From Tenebrio molitor (taxonomy: Eukaryota; Arthropoda; Insecta; Coleoptera; Tenebrionidae), in NCBI RefSeq assembly GCF_963966145.1, contig NC_091048.1:2046001-2110000 (forward strand): 64,000 nucleotides of DNA, in the 5' to 3' direction. Made by a program: the position numbers and the translations under genes. Shown here piece after piece: positions 11,523-24,029 of the stretch (positions within the stretch are counted from its first letter, which is position 1; each line of letters begins with the position of its first letter). The notes under the pieces were generated by a model. That model worked only from the letters and a program-made list of their open reading frames with translations, did not search any database and was not told the DNA's origin.

Positions 11523-12453
11523 CACTGACGGACAAAAAAAATTGTCGCCAAAATAGAGTGTTTGCGGAACGTCATTTTTCGTTATACGTATACCTGATTT
11601 TATGTTATAAATATAACGTAATTTTCAAAAGTATTTGCGGAAAATTTTCATAACCACAAATATTAAAATAATGCCCTTATAATTATGACATTCATTTAGA
11701 AATCTGTCACGAAAAATTTTGAGTTTCTCGCAACCATTCGACTGCGGAGCACATCTTCGAATTTTTCTGAGTATTTCGAAGTTTTCAATGACAATTCAAC
11801 TCACATTCTCTCGACCAATCAGATTTACGAAATTGGTCAGTACGGACCAATCACGCTTGTTTTAAAAAAATTGCCGCGGAAATTTTCACTAGTGAAAATT
11901 GCCGCCGGAATTTTTTTGACATTTTCACTATTTATTGACGAATTGTACAATAACAATCTTTTTTAAATCACGAACGACTATTCAAGTATTTCTTTCATAG
12001 AATTTTTCAATCTTCGCTCAGTGAATTGTCATGCCGAATACAAACTCGTGGGTACGAAATTGTCGGAAATTTTCTCCTCAGATCCTGACATCTATCTTTA
12101 TTAGGCGTAAAGACCAACAAAATATAACGTTAAACTATTTGATTGGCTACGTTATTTTTTAAAATAGTGTAAGGAATCAGATATTATGATAAGCTTATAC
12201 GTGAATCTTATGATTATAAGCATAAGGGAACGTTTTATAAGCAAAAAATTGCCTACCGCAAACAGGCTATTGTCTTGCGAGCCTTCACAATAATATGTCA
12301 TAAGTGACAAATATTTTAAATAATTTAAAAATGCCACGTCATTTGACAGACATTGGTTAACCTCAAAATTAGAAGTTGATTTACATTAATGAAACATTAA
12401 ATAAAATGACACTGCCGTCAAATGAGTGACGACAATTTTTTTGTCCGTCAGTG
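11523..12453. mobile_element. Non-autonomous Tc1/mariner-type element, 931 bp
   Basis: The inverted ends read CACTGACGGACAAAAAAAAT and its near-exact inverse, flanked by TA on both sides (11521-11522 and 12454-12455). The uninterrupted paralogous sequence at about 29475 reads CCCTGTACCTATAATC, so insertion into one TA with its duplication is directly visible. The interior has no open frame resembling a transposase. Confidence 0.8.
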
Positions 12454-13120
12454 TACCTATAATCTACTGTTGCATTTGTGGAATAATACATCATTTGTTG
12501 TGTGAGTTTTATCTTTTTTCAAAATGCAGAGGATTTGCATCAAATTCATCAATCAAATCCTTCACTTTTATTTGGGAATTCACAAAAGTAATTCACAGAA
12601 TTTGTGTAAGAACTTCTTGTAGGAAATTGCACAGAAAAACGATAAAACTACGTCATTGAAAATGTCAATTCGTACATTGAAAACGAAAACGAAAACTTAC
12701 CAAACATACAAGTAGCCATAAACTGATATCCGATGTTCCAAATAATTCATATTGTAATAAATAATCGGCATCATTAAATATTTCATAATTAGCTTCATTT
12801 CCCATTCGTCAAGCCTTTCCTTAGCTAAATAATTGATTAGACAAAGTGAGAGTATATGCCAAGCACTATGTTAAACAGAGACAACTTTAATGAAAGGGAA
12901 ATCATACGGCTCAATGACTGTTACAAAGTTTTATTCAGAAAGCCTTGAAAATTGAGGAAAGGGCATCTTTGAATTAATGACTTTTATACCTAGTTACAAA
13001 TGCTATTGCTGAGGCATTAATGAAGGTTGCTCGACTTCTTCAAGGAAATTGCACAGAAATTAGTATATTACATGCGAGGTGGATAATTATTACAGCGGAG
13101 CGATAATGTTGAATAACCTA
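12454..13120. other. Duplicated spacer with type I splice-bordered block
   Basis: 12456-13118 is the paralogue of 29480-30195. It contains a type I copy of the block at 12694-12805 with its TTTG/GTAAGTT border. An apparent frame MKLIMKYLMMPIIYY is broken or shifted by one base in the other copies. No gene is called. Confidence 0.5.
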
Positions 13121-13351
13121 AAGTCCATTCATTTTGTATTGAACTTTTCAAGGTCAAATAATTTTATTTTTTGGCTTTGTAATTATGTTCTGTAAATAGT
13201 GACATGCAGGTAAACAACGTAAACGTTGAATTGAGCATTGCTAAATCACATTATGTTGGTTATATGCATGTCACTATTTACAAAACATAATTACAGTGCC
13301 AAAATTTAAATTATTTGACCTTGAAAAGTTCAATACAAAATGAATGGACTT
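13121..13351. mobile_element. TA-flanked MITE with long arms, 231 bp
   Basis: Arms of more than 40 bp, beginning AAGTCCATTCATTTTGTATT and its inverse, are nearly identical. TA flanks both ends. The empty site is preserved at about 4355 and 30198 (AATAACCTAGACGCG), which proves insertion into TA. Non-autonomous Tc1/mariner-type. Confidence 0.85.
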
Positions 13352-15693
13352 TAGATGCGTAGCGTCGGCATCGAGGGTATTCAGATCACGACGCTGGAAT
13401 GAGAGTAAAACCAATGGAAAAAAACTGAACTAAAGGAATAAAAGTAATTAAAAAAAAAACTAAAACTAAACTCTTGTAAATCTGATAGGTTTAGAAATAT
13501 TTTTTTTTCAGAAACTTATAAACTATGACTTTTAACATTCTGAAACTTCGAACACGTTGTCACAATTTTGATTGCAAAGAAATCTAATAATAATCCGTTG
13601 ACCAATAAAAGTGTAACATTAACAATGAATAAAATAATGATGAAATAAGGCTTACGACCTAGAAACAAATAAGTTAATATATGTTACGTAGTGTAGTATT
13701 TATAATGTAATGAAGTGAACTGATACTAAAAATAGTATACAAGCCTCGGCGAAAGTCCATTCCTGTGTCTCGAGAACTAGTTCACCTCGAGGGCAATCCT
13801 CTCGGTAAACTATTGTTCTCTCGACAGGAATGGTACACTTTCCTCCTCGGTATGTAATATACTATAAACACCTGCGCAATTTGGAAATCACTTTTGAATA
13901 TTACACAGTCACATCTTGCATCACAAAATTACAAACTCATCTTGTTTTATTCAATTTGCTTCTGAAATTTTAGATCCTCGAAGTCGCTGGATTGCTCTGT
14001 TTCAGCCTTACTATTTACTTCACTTTCAAAAATTTTCAAAACCTACTTCAAGTATACTTCAAGGTTCGACTCTAGATCCACTCCTATTTTAAATTTTTTT
14101 AAATGATTTGCTAGATGTACTTCAATGTGAAAGGCAGCTTTTGCTGGTGACTGTAAACTCTATTTCAGCGTTAAATCTGCTCATGATTCGCTATTTGTGC
14201 AAGATAACATCAATGATTTAAATGAGTCATATGATAGAATAATCTTTACACAATTCTTTCCAAATGCACAGTCATGTCTCACTTTGAAAAGCAAAAAGTT
14301 ATGAGTTTATTTTAATGAGTAAATGAAACTTTGTTAATTATGGCATAGATGCAATTAATAAAGCTTTTAAGCGTCTCTGCAGGAATTAATGTTTTGTTTT
14401 ATTACGTAAACCTGTCCCTGGATTTGATACTCACAATTCTAATTTGACTTTCTATCTTTTGTTACTAACTGCAGGTAGGTACTTCGGTTGTTCGAATAAT
14501 TACTAAATTAAATAACAACTCACTTAGGTACATTATCTGGTGGTTCCTCTTGCGTATTACCTTTTTTCTGATCACAACTAACAAACAAATAAGCGAGCAC
14601 AATCAGATCGATAAATAAATTAACTAAATTACTCAAGTGTAAATAAGAAATTAACACCGTAACGATTTACGTGTTTATTCAAAGTGCTATTTAGTATTAA
14701 ATTACAAAGGAAGTTATTATGTCTTTGGTGCTTTATTGAGTGGTTGATTGATGATTAATAATCGACGATGGGCGATCGATAATCGACCATTGGTGATTGA
14801 TTTCAATAAACTTTGTCTTTCGTTGCTGTAAATTTGAAGAATGAATTCCAAATTGATCTTAGAACACTTGTTCTTGGCAAGTCCAAATTGTCAAGCTGTT
14901 AAAGAAAACACCTAAAATTTTACACTTTTTTCTTCATTTTATACTGTCGCTCACTTTACGAACAATCCAGGTAATGATGTTGAAATAACGTTGAAATAGT
15001 TATTTACCTAACATATGCGGGAAGTGAAATTTCCCGCGTGAGCACTTTGTTTGCGGCACGACCGCAGGGAGCGCTGCATTAGTACGAACGCGGGAAATTT
15101 CTTCTCGCAAAACTTAGGTACATTATTTTTTGTAACGAATAACTCAAAAATATTTAAAAATAATTTAACATCTTCAAGGCCCTGTTATTACTCTTACCTT
15201 CTTGAATTGTATTTTTATTTGTTTTATAATAAAATTACTTATTTATTGTGTAGTTGAGAATTAATTTTACAATTGCAAATGTGATGAAGCGTCCATTTTG
15301 TTTAAAGTGAATTGACGTTTTTGTCTGTCTAGGTCATTAATTACCAACCTTACAACGCAATTTCCCCTAGTTTTTGCTGCAAAGTACAAACTACATTTTC
15401 CACCTAGGTAGCATGTAATATACTATTACATATTATGTAGTAACTTTCTTATCACTAAATTGCTATTTTTACAACAGGTTGGTGACATAAATATTTCTAA
15501 AGATAAACGTAAAAAGGAAAAGTGAACTTATAAATATACAGGCTGTGTTACAAAAGAGGATTAATAATAAATAGAAACACGTATCATTAATTAAGAATCT
15601 TAAGTTGACTTGACTAAAAGAACCGTTGTAAAAGGTTTAATAATTTTTAAAGAGACATCCGACAAGGATCGTAAGTTTAATGCAGAGCACTTC
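13352..15693. other. Intergenic repeat mosaic, no gene
   Basis: Contains a foldback at about 13740-13870 (ATTCCTGT...ACAGGAAT in GC-richer DNA). At 14470-14940 is a diverged OR-B 3'-flank segment that matches 37080-37590. At about 15004-15118 is a small palindromic element (GGGAAGTGAAATTTCCCGC ... GCGGGAAATTT). The empty sites for the inserts at 37709 and 38329 lie here (near 15095 and 15440). No gene was recognised. Confidence 0.5.
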
Positions 15694-17162
15694 TTATCTG
15701 AAGGAAAAAACATACTGCAGAATACACCGCTTTAATAATCTAGAAAACATCTCTCTAAAATAAAGTAAATTTATCTTGAGAAGACCCACCTTAATTCCAA
15801 TTTCGTAGTTGACAATAACATTTTCTGAGAATTTTAATTTTATAGGAGTCTTCAATACCAGCGTCATTGTCATTAGTAAACGTAAATTCTTCTTATCCAG
15901 GGTGGTCCACAGTATATTTCCGTTAATGCGATGTAACACGTCTGTCTGGAGCGAAACAAATATGTATTTCAGTGAGAAAAACTAAGTGTGAGAAATACCT
16001 GATTCTCTACTGACTGTCCTGTAAATATGAGCAAGCAAAATGTGAAAACACCAGCCACGAACGTGCCACCAGCTCTAAGATTTCTTCCTATTGATAAATT
16101 CTGATGCTACAGATTTTATTTGCGTTAAATATGTAAATTGATTCATTTTAATTACACTTACAAAGAAAAAATAAAATATACAACTCAGAAATATAAAAAT
16201 TCCAATGATAGCAAATAGAGGAATCCACTTTCGAACTTTCCTTATACAGTCAGAGATAACACTGAAATTAACTTTAAAGAAAAAATATGATACAATTTCA
16301 GATACGTACCTGATCAGTTCAATATGTCTTTTAATGCAAAATTTAATTCGTCTTTGGATTGCAATTTGATAGTGTTTGTTTTTGATCAATAAACCATCGT
16401 CACAGTACTCTTCCAGATTGGTGATGTTATCAACATGTTTCAAAAGCAAATATGTCTGAAACTTCAACTGTTCTGTAATATACAAAAACATATGAGCAGA
16501 ATTCACGATTGCAAATGCCACCACAAGAATTGTTAATCTGTAAAACCATTTCAAAATTGGAGCACAACTAGGAAACCATCTGTCAAAAAGGTACATCGCA
16601 AAATACACTTCTTCGTCATATGGAAATGGCACAATAAACAAAATGGCAGCAATGAGTGTCAAAATTAAATTTACAATCACGAGAAATGAGAAAAACCTTG
16701 ATTCGGTTTTAATTTGTGCAAGAGTTTCATTCCCAGCGGAATCCATTGGCCAAAGTTTAAATATTTTTAAAATGTCGTCAACCACTTTATTCTCATTCAG
16801 AAGTACCAATAAACTAAGGATTCCCTGAGGAATTAGTAGTTAATTATTTTACCCAAAATGATGTCGAATCATTACATAGAACATACCGGAAAAAAAAGGT
16901 CCATAGAGAATGTTGTCTCTTAGATTTAAGACGAAGAAAGAGAAATATATTTGAATGAGTGTAACCAATAAGTGTAATATTAGCGTCGTTACAAATATGA
17001 CTCTCGCGAATTTCAGATTCGCAACGTCAAATGTAAAAAATCGAATTAGCCGTAACGTATCGTCTGAAATAACATTGTATATATTTTTACTTGAACTTTC
17101 CAGACTCTAGATTAATTCGTAATTAACATGCCTTTAAACGGTTGTTGGGCAGAATACTCCAT
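15694..17162 (-). CDS. Odorant receptor OR-A copy 3, GC-AG first intron
   Basis: Exons: 17162-17132, 17063-16876, 16824-16310, 16261-16162, 16106-15999, 15945-15790, 15750-15694; about 384 residues, all phases consistent. The start is MEYSAQQPFK. The second exon begins DTLRLIRFFTFD where other copies have DPIWLIRFFTFD. Exon 3 begins GILSLLVLLNENKVVDD. The first intron starts GCATGT instead of GTAC/GTAT, so it is a GC-AG intron, a known minor class. If it were not spliced the gene would have lost its start. Otherwise very close to copies 1 and 6. Exon 5 reads HQNLSIGRNLRAGGTFVAG. Confidence 0.8.
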
Positions 17163-17448
17163 TTGGCATTTAGGATTATGTCTGTAAATCTTCTGAAAGA
17201 AAAAATCATTAAATGGTGTTGAGTGCTTAATGAAAAAACGTTTGTCACAAATTTATTTGAATTTGTGAAATAATAGGTCAATTCTTTTCTGAAGTTGTGT
17301 GTTTTCTAAGTGCAAAAGAGTCACATAAATAATTTATTTTAGAACTTCTGAGAAAAAATTATAAAACGTTGTAAAACGATAAAACACCAACTCACAAAAT
17401 TTAAGAATATTACAATTCGTACATTGGAAGCGTGATAATGATAAATAT
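17163..17448. other. 5' flank of OR-A copy 3
   Basis: Shares the OR-A upstream segment with other copies, including the acceptor-like site before the start codon (here diverged). No separate gene is seen. Confidence 0.5.
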
Positions 17449-17772
17449 CGGGCCTTCAAATAAATATATATTTAGAGTATAGGCGTAGGCGACATTCTAA
17501 TTCTGTTAACAGTGTAAAGTAATTTTTGTAGGTAACCAATTATTTCCCGGAGTTGCACAGGTTACATAGTAAGCTTTTTCCCAATTTCATATTGTTATAT
17601 TCCGTGGAGAGGGAATAGGGAGAATACACTACAAAAATTAAAAATATTTTCTAACCTAATTTATTTCGTTAAAATGTCAAACGTTTTTTGTGTCATTTTC
17701 TACGCTGGGAAAATGTTGCAAACAATTGAATTTCCATAGGTTGCTCTAAATATAAATTTATTTGAAGGCCCG
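17449..17772. mobile_element. Inverted-repeat element CGGGCCTTCAAATAAATAT, 324 bp
   Basis: The left end is CGGGCCTTCAAATAAATATA and the right end is the inverse TTTATTTGAAGGCCCG. Flanks are AT-only, consistent with a TA target. There is no open reading frame, so it is a MITE of unassigned family, possibly Tc1/mariner-type. Confidence 0.6.
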
Positions 17773-17784
17773 TTATATACATAA

Positions 17785-17969
17785 AGAGCGATCAAATTAG
17801 TTTGTAATCGAGTTATCCATTAATCCGAAATCGTATGTCGTTACTTGAAGTCCACGATCCAATAAACACAGCTTGAAACACAGGTTAGAACTCAACATAT
17901 CAATCGCAAAAGACATACGAATTCAAATACATGGATTACTCGATTACAAATTAATTTTATTGCTCATAT
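17785..17969. mobile_element. MITE with GAGCGATCAAATTA ends, copy 2
   Basis: Same ends and interior as the element at 5122-5309. The next element (17971-18450) starts directly after it, with one TA between them. Confidence 0.75.
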
Positions 17970-17970
17970 A

Positions 17971-18450
17971 CAGGCTGTTTGAAAATTGCTAGTACAAAAA
18001 AAAACTGGTAATTGGTGATGGTGAGTTGAAGTCATCGGCAAAAGAAAATTCTAATAAAAATCCTCTAGTTTTCGAGATAAAAATTACTAAAAATTGGGTT
18101 AAAATTGTTAGTGCACCACTGAGTTAAGGTATTTTAAAAAGACACATCACGTTGTTAAGCAATAACGAAATAAAAAATTTGATGTTCTTAAACTGTCAAT
18201 CTGTGGTTGCCAAGATCTTGCAAAAAAATATAAATTTTTCATATTGTTGTATAGTCCTTCATTATCACTACGATCATCACGCTTGGTTACCAAGGTTTAA
18301 AAAATATTGCCCCGCCTGAGGCGTAGAATATGCAGGAATAGGGTTACTTTATCCCTTTTGTTTTAAAAAATTAAAAATTGGTTTCTTGGATTTCTTAGGG
18401 CTTCCAGATGCCACAGTTTTTTTTTGTACTAGCAATTTTCAAACACCCTG
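17971..18450. mobile_element. TA-flanked MITE, CAGGCTGTTTGAAAATTGC ends, 480 bp
   Basis: The ends read CAGGCTGTTTGAAAATTGCT and its inverse (AGCAATTTTCAAACACCCTG), with TA on each side. The sequence resumes in register with 5310 onward, so the insertion is later than the shared segment. An open frame of 69 codons at its right edge has no recognisable domain. Confidence 0.75.
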
Positions 18451-20255
18451 TACATATACAACGTGTTTCAGAAATAAGTACATACATTAATGTTAACCAG
18501 TGACAGATCTCGTGAAGAACAACAAAATTGTTATGTACCATTTTTTTTTGCTGAGGGATAGATAAGAAGATAATTTTTTTTAAATTAGTTTTATCCGACT
18601 CCAAAAGGCAGATGTTTACATGTTGATTCTGTCATTGTTATTTCATTACAGAATGCACTCCTACGTTTTACGTCAACACCAAAAATACGTATCTTGATGA
18701 CGCTGTGCCTTGTAGGAATGATATTTGTACTTCCTGAGGATATTCCGTATCCACGATTTACATAAACCTACTTCAAGAGAAATTTGTCTTAAACTGTATG
18801 GTGGGTCCAAATTTACCATCGCCAAAATACATTCTTGAATTTAATTAAATTAAGTTTTTGAAGTAAAATTTGTCATTTTCTCAAAAAAATTGTTATGTAA
18901 GGTACCAATTTTTTTCATTCATTGTTTAGGTAGTAGGAAGGTCTATCAGAAAGAGAAGAAAAAAGTGGGGGTTGTCATCAAAAAAAAATGTGACGTCATA
19001 ACTCAAAAATAGATGACGTCATGAACAAGTAAAGCAACTTAAAATAAGCATTATGAAAAATAAAAATTGACCTGTGTCAGCGTTTTCGACAAATGTCATT
19101 AGTTTGGAAATTACTGAATTTATTCCATAAGTAATTTCCACACTGTATATTTAAATTATGAAATTCCAACTTACCAAACATACAAGTATTCATAAACTGA
19201 TGTCCTAAATTGTCTTTATCGTAATATACTCAGCGTCATTAAATATAATTAATTATTTGGTAATTAATTTTGGTAATTTGACTTTAATAACTGTAACAAA
19301 GTTTTATTTAGACAACCTTGAATATTGGAGCATAGAGCGAAATTAGTGACTTTAATAGCTAGTTACGAAAGTTATTGATGAGGCATTGATGGAGGTTGTT
19401 CAAATATTTAAATATCAGAGAAGGATGACGAGGTAAGTAAATACTCGTTTCACTTTGGAGGGAGTAAGACCAATATAATTAACTGAACTAAAGAATAAAA
19501 GAAATAAGAAAAACACAAATTAAAGATTGTAAATCTGACAGGATTAGAAAGAACTTTTTTTTCAGATAATTTATGAAACTTTTATAAACTATGACAATGA
19601 AAATTCTGAAACTTCCAACACGTTGTAATACTTTTAATTCCAGAGAAATCTAAAAATAATCCGCTGGCCAACAAAAGTGTGACCTGCTATTACTGTCAAT
19701 ATTATTATGAAATAATTTTTATGACCTAGAAACAAATAAGTAAGTTAAAATTTGTTACACAGTAGGTATAGTTTAATGTAATAAAGTGAAGTGATCACCA
19801 AATACCGGGATATCAAAAATTATCTTGGTCAAAGGTGGTCATGGATTGGAAAACGTCCGTCTCAACTTATTTCGTGTGACGATTTCTTTCGTGCCTTTTT
19901 TATGAGGTACAGAGCCAGTTTCGCGAAACAAACCAACACATTTTGTAAGGTATGCATAAAAATCCTTCGGCAGTACTGCAAAGCGTGGGAAGAAATAAAA
20001 CCAAATGCGACCAAAGTAGAAAAAATTATATTTTATACTGGTTTTATATGACGCACTGTGACACTCGTTCTGTTGGAACACTCCTCACTGCGTTCGTCGT
20101 GCCTCAAGCAACTCGTGTCACAATCAAGCGTATAGTAGTATGTATTATACAATTTATTGTAATATTAAATTGTATTATATATTTGATTTAATAAATTAAT
20201 ACACTTGTAATACTGAGATATTAGTACATTTATAATTTACTAAATATCTAATGTA
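18451..20255. other. Duplicated spacer with splice-bordered block and truncated FB-A
   Basis: 18451-18640 matches 5320-5480. A type II splice-bordered block lies at 19161-19284. The TACTCGTTTCACTTTGGAGG segment is at about 19440. A truncated FB-A copy lies at about 19814-20006 and then switches to the repeat seen at 7255-7400. From 19560 to 20000 it is nearly identical to 26130-26575. No gene is seen. Confidence 0.55.
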
Positions 20256-21031
20256 TAGTCCATTTTTTTATTATAGTCCGATGAGCTTAGTCCGAATCAA
20301 GAAGTCGACATGACCTGCGTCTGCTTTCGACATTTGACAGCAGTGCATGGTTCTACCAATATTTGAAACTCTATTTAGGCAACATGAGACAGATATTGTG
20401 TTCTTTCGTGCTTTCTTGGTATTTCTGCAAATTCATTCATCCGTTTTAATTTTATCTTTCAAAAAACCGCTCCCTTCAGAACGCTTTTGATACCTAACTA
20501 TTTACATATCAACTAATAGGTCAGATATATTAAAAATTGTTGAAAACAGCACTAAACAATCACGTTTAGACTGTCTTTCTTTCTTCCTAGATTTTGTTTC
20601 GGCAACGCCATGAACACAAAACAACTCTCTAGGAATTAGTTTACCCCCTTACCTGTTAACTTCCAGTCTTGCAAGTTTCCGCGCAATTCCAATATTATTT
20701 TTGCAATTTACAAATTCTGCAAAAGGATCTGTCCACATGCTTTTCGTTGGCATCATACGGAGGACATTTCAAGCAAAATTAAACAAAATAATCACAAATA
20801 ACGTGGTTAAAACGTAACCTAAAAATTTGACGTCGTCGCTAGTGGAAGAAACGTACAATTCGCGTCTTGCTCTAATCGCACATGCTAAAGCGAGATGCAT
20901 AGTGGGACACGCTTAATACAATACGTACAAGAATTCAATAGTTTGTTTACATTATGTTGAAAAGAGATAGCAATATGACAGTTGTTCTGCTTTTTAATTG
21001 ATACATCGGACTATAATTAAAAAATGGACTA
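20256..21031. mobile_element. TA-flanked element, TAGTCCATTTTTT ends, 776 bp
   Basis: Both ends carry TAGTCCATTTTTT followed by TATAGTCCGATG, inverted at the right. TA is duplicated (20254-20255, 21032-21033). The empty site AATGTAACTTAGTGC is present at about 28100. No coding frame is seen; it is non-autonomous, Tc1/mariner-type by its target. Confidence 0.8.
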
Positions 21032-21156
21032 TAACTTAGTGCATATCACTACACATTAATTTTTCAAAATTTTAAAGGCAAGGGTGCCTATTTTTTACTA
21101 CAGTTATTACAGTTATTTGTGCATAAAACGAAGTTGTACACAATCATGTATACAGT

Positions 21157-21990
21157 GGGTGATATTAATAAAAATAAGAAAATGCTTCGAAGCATTTGTT
21201 ACTTAGCATTAGCATTTGCTTTAAAGTAAAAGCTTTTGCTTCTAGCAATTGCTTGTTTTAGTATTAATAAACAAATCCTCTCGACGAAAGCATATGCTAG
21301 TTACTTGACAAGTAATTGCTTGCCGTTCAATGCAGGGCGCCAGGAAAATGTATCCAAAGTGGTGCCTTTTCTATAATTTTTCCCGTGACAAATTTTACAA
21401 CATTCGATAAAATTGGTTGACTTCAGCTACCCCAATCTGAAATCTTATAAATAGTTTAACACTATTTATTACTCTATGAATAATTTTATTTTTTATACCT
21501 GGATCAGCCACATATCGCAACAATATTTTTATTTTCATTACCGAAGATAAAGCACCACCATGCGTTTCTTCATCGTCATTCCCAAAAAAATCAGCAATCC
21601 ACTCGACACTTTCATTTCGGAAATGAAACAATTTTACATCATCTTCTCTTATAATGGTATTGTCTTTCTTTTCTTTGTAAAATTTACGGTTTCTTGGCAC
21701 TTGGAACATACTTTTATGGTGCTTTAACAGCCGATTTGTAACTACTAATATGACATGAAGGAGAATGTCATTTATCCTAGCAATTGCTTACTATTTGAAG
21801 TAATGCTAAAGTTTATTAATAGTAAAAGAAGCAAATCCTAATATCGTCAAGCAAATGCTTTCTAAAACGAGGAAAAGCATTTGCTAGCCAGGTCTCACTA
21901 GCATTTACTACACTTTTATTAATATCGCTTAAAGCAATTGCTTATAAAATAGCTAGCAAAAGCATTTGCTACCTTTTACTAATACTGCCT
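21157..21990. mobile_element. Non-autonomous PIF/Harbinger-like element, 834 bp
   Basis: The ends GGGTGATATTAATAAAA and, inverted, AGGCAGTATTAGTAAAA are imperfect terminal repeats. A 3-bp AGT flanks both sides, and the empty site (TACAGTATGTGG) is visible at about 7657. The element is rich in AGCAAATGCTT-like subterminal motifs. It carries a fragment of a Harbinger-type transposase (21395-21709). Confidence 0.7.
21395..21709 (-). pseudogene. N-terminal fragment of a Harbinger-type transposase
   Basis: The 104-codon frame contains FRNESVEWIADFFG, a GGALSSVMKIKILLRYVADPG-like stretch and FQIGVAEV. These resemble the start of insect PIF/Harbinger transposases (HARBI1-like), ahead of the DDE domain. 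The FQIGVAE motif comes after an inserted stretch, and no catalytic DDE region follows. The fragment is therefore an internally deleted, non-functional remnant. Confidence 0.6.
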
Positions 21991-22143
21991 AGTATGTGGT
22001 ACAAAAGAGCTTAACAAATAAAGAAAAGCCAATCCCTAATTATTAAGAAGCTTAACTAGCTTGACTAGAAAAGCCAATATAAAAGTTTTAATAATTTTTA
22101 AAAATGCATCCGACAAGAATCATATTTTAATGAAGAGCACTTT

Positions 22144-23648
22144 TTATTTGAACGAAGAAACATATTGCAGAATACACCGCTTTAACGAGCTAAAAAACAT
22201 CTCCTTAAAATAAAAGACATTTCTCGATGATAAGACCCACCTTAATTCCAAGTTTGTAGTTGGCAACAACATTTTCTGAAAATTTTACTTTTAACGGAGT
22301 CTTCAATACCAGCGTCATTGTCATTAGTAAACGTAAATTCTTCTTATCCAGAGTGGTCCACAGTATATTTCCGTTAGTGCAATGTATCACGTCTGACTGG
22401 AACGAAATAAATACCTTGCGATCAACAATTACTTACATAAAGGGCGGCTATGACGTTGACAGTGTTAGAAAGTATGAGAAATACCTGATTCTCTATTGAT
22501 TGTCCTGTAAACATGATCAAGCAAAATGTAAAAACACCAGCCATGACCGTGACACCAGCTCTGAGATTTCTTCCTTTTGATAAATTCCAATACTACAAAT
22601 TATATTTGCCTAAGTATGTAAATCGGCTCGCATTGATTACACTTACAAACAAAGAATAAAATATACAAGAAATTCTCAGAAATATGAGAATTCCAATGAT
22701 CGCAAATAGGGGAATCAACTTTCGAACTCTTCTTATACCATCAGAGAAAACCCTGAAATTAATTTTAAAGAAAAAAAAGACACAGTTTCAGAGACCTACT
22801 TGATCAGTTCAATATGTCTTTTAATACAAAATTTAATTCGATCTTCAACTGCAATTTGATTGTGTTTGTTGTTGACTAAAAAACCATCGTCACAGTACTC
22901 AACCAGAGAAGTGTTATTACCAATATTTTTACAAAGTAAATATATCTGAAATTTCAACTGTTCTGCAACATACAAAAACATGTGAGCAGAAGTCACAATT
23001 GCAAACGCCACCACAAGAATTGTTGATGTGTAAAACCGTTTCAAAATTGGAGCACAACTAGGAAACCATCTGTCAAAAAGGTACATCGCAAAATACACTT
23101 CTTCGTCATTGGGAACTGGCACAATAAACAAAATGGCAGCAATGAGTGTCAAAATTAAATTTACAATCACGAGAAATGAGAAAAACCTTGATTCGGTTTT
23201 AATTTGTGCATGAGTTTCATTCCCAGAGGAATCCGTTGGCCATGGTTTAAATATTTTTAAAATGTTGTCAACCAATTCATTCTCTTTCAAAAGTACTACT
23301 AAGTTAAGTATTCCCTGAGAAATTAGAAGCTGATTATTTTATCCAAAATGATGTTGAAGCATTACGTAGAACATCCCGAAAAAAAAAGGTCCATAAAGAA
23401 TGTTATCTCTTAGATTTAAGACGAAGAAGGAGAAATAAATTTCAATGAGTGTAACCACTAAGTGTAATATTAGCGTCATTAAAAACATGACTCTCGTGAA
23501 TTTCAGATTCGCAATGTCAAATGCGAAAAATCGAATTAGCCATATCGGATCGTCTGAAATAAATTTGTATTTTTAGTTGAATTTTCCATACTTTTGACTA
23601 ATGCGTAAATGATATACCTTCAAATGGTTGTTTGGTAGAATACTCCAT
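22144..23648 (-). CDS. Odorant receptor OR-A copy 4, seven exons
   Basis: Intact receptor of the same sub-branch as copy 2. Exons: 23648-23618, 23553-23366, 23314-22800, 22752-22647, 22592-22485, 22396-22241, 22200-22144; about 386 residues. Start MEYSTKQPFE. Exon 4 is 106 nt instead of 100: a 6-nt in-frame insertion adds Arg-Ile (FLRISCIFYSLF against FLSCIFYSLF) inside a predicted membrane helix. Exon 5 reads YWNLSKGRNLRAGVTVMAG, and exon 6 reads SDVIHCTNGNILWTTLDK. The last exon also has a nearby in-phase acceptor three bases upstream. A 1.9-kb solo LTR sits about 380 bp 5' of the start. Confidence 0.83.
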
Positions 23649-23903
23649 TCAGGATTATGTCTGTAAATTCTGTGAAAGCAAAAATCATTAAATGGTGTTG
23701 AGTGCTTAATGAAAAAAGGATTGTCAAAAATGGATTTGTGAAATAGTACGTCAATTCTCTTCTGTTTTCAAAATGCAAAAGAGTTACATCTAATTTATTT
23801 TGGAACTTCAGAGAAAAAATTATATTGTAAAACGATAAGACACAAACTCACAAAGTTTAAGAAAATGACAGTTCGTACATTGAAATCAAATGATCAGATT
23901 TCA

Positions 23904-24029
23904 ACTTACCAAACACACAAGTATTCATAAACTGATGTCTGATGTTCTAAATTGTCCTTATTGTAATATAATCGATGTCATTAAATATAATTATTTGGTA
24001 TTAATTTTGGTAGTTTGACATTAATAACT
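23904..24029 (-). repeat. Splice-bordered block upstream of OR-A copy 4, cut by LTR
   Basis: Same relation to the OR start as at 9540-9664: the donor-like TTTG/GTAAGTT lies about 260 bp before the ATG. The solo LTR is inserted at its distal end, so the acceptor side (TGTAACACAG, now beyond 25911) is 1.9 kb away. If this is a 5' exon, the LTR is within or next to it. Confidence 0.4.

Noticed and set aside
12694..12805. Possible extra coding exon reading MKLIMKYLMMPIIYYNMNYL
   Set aside because: A one-base difference in the copy near 3900 shifts the frame, and type II copies have stops, so the frame is not under selection.
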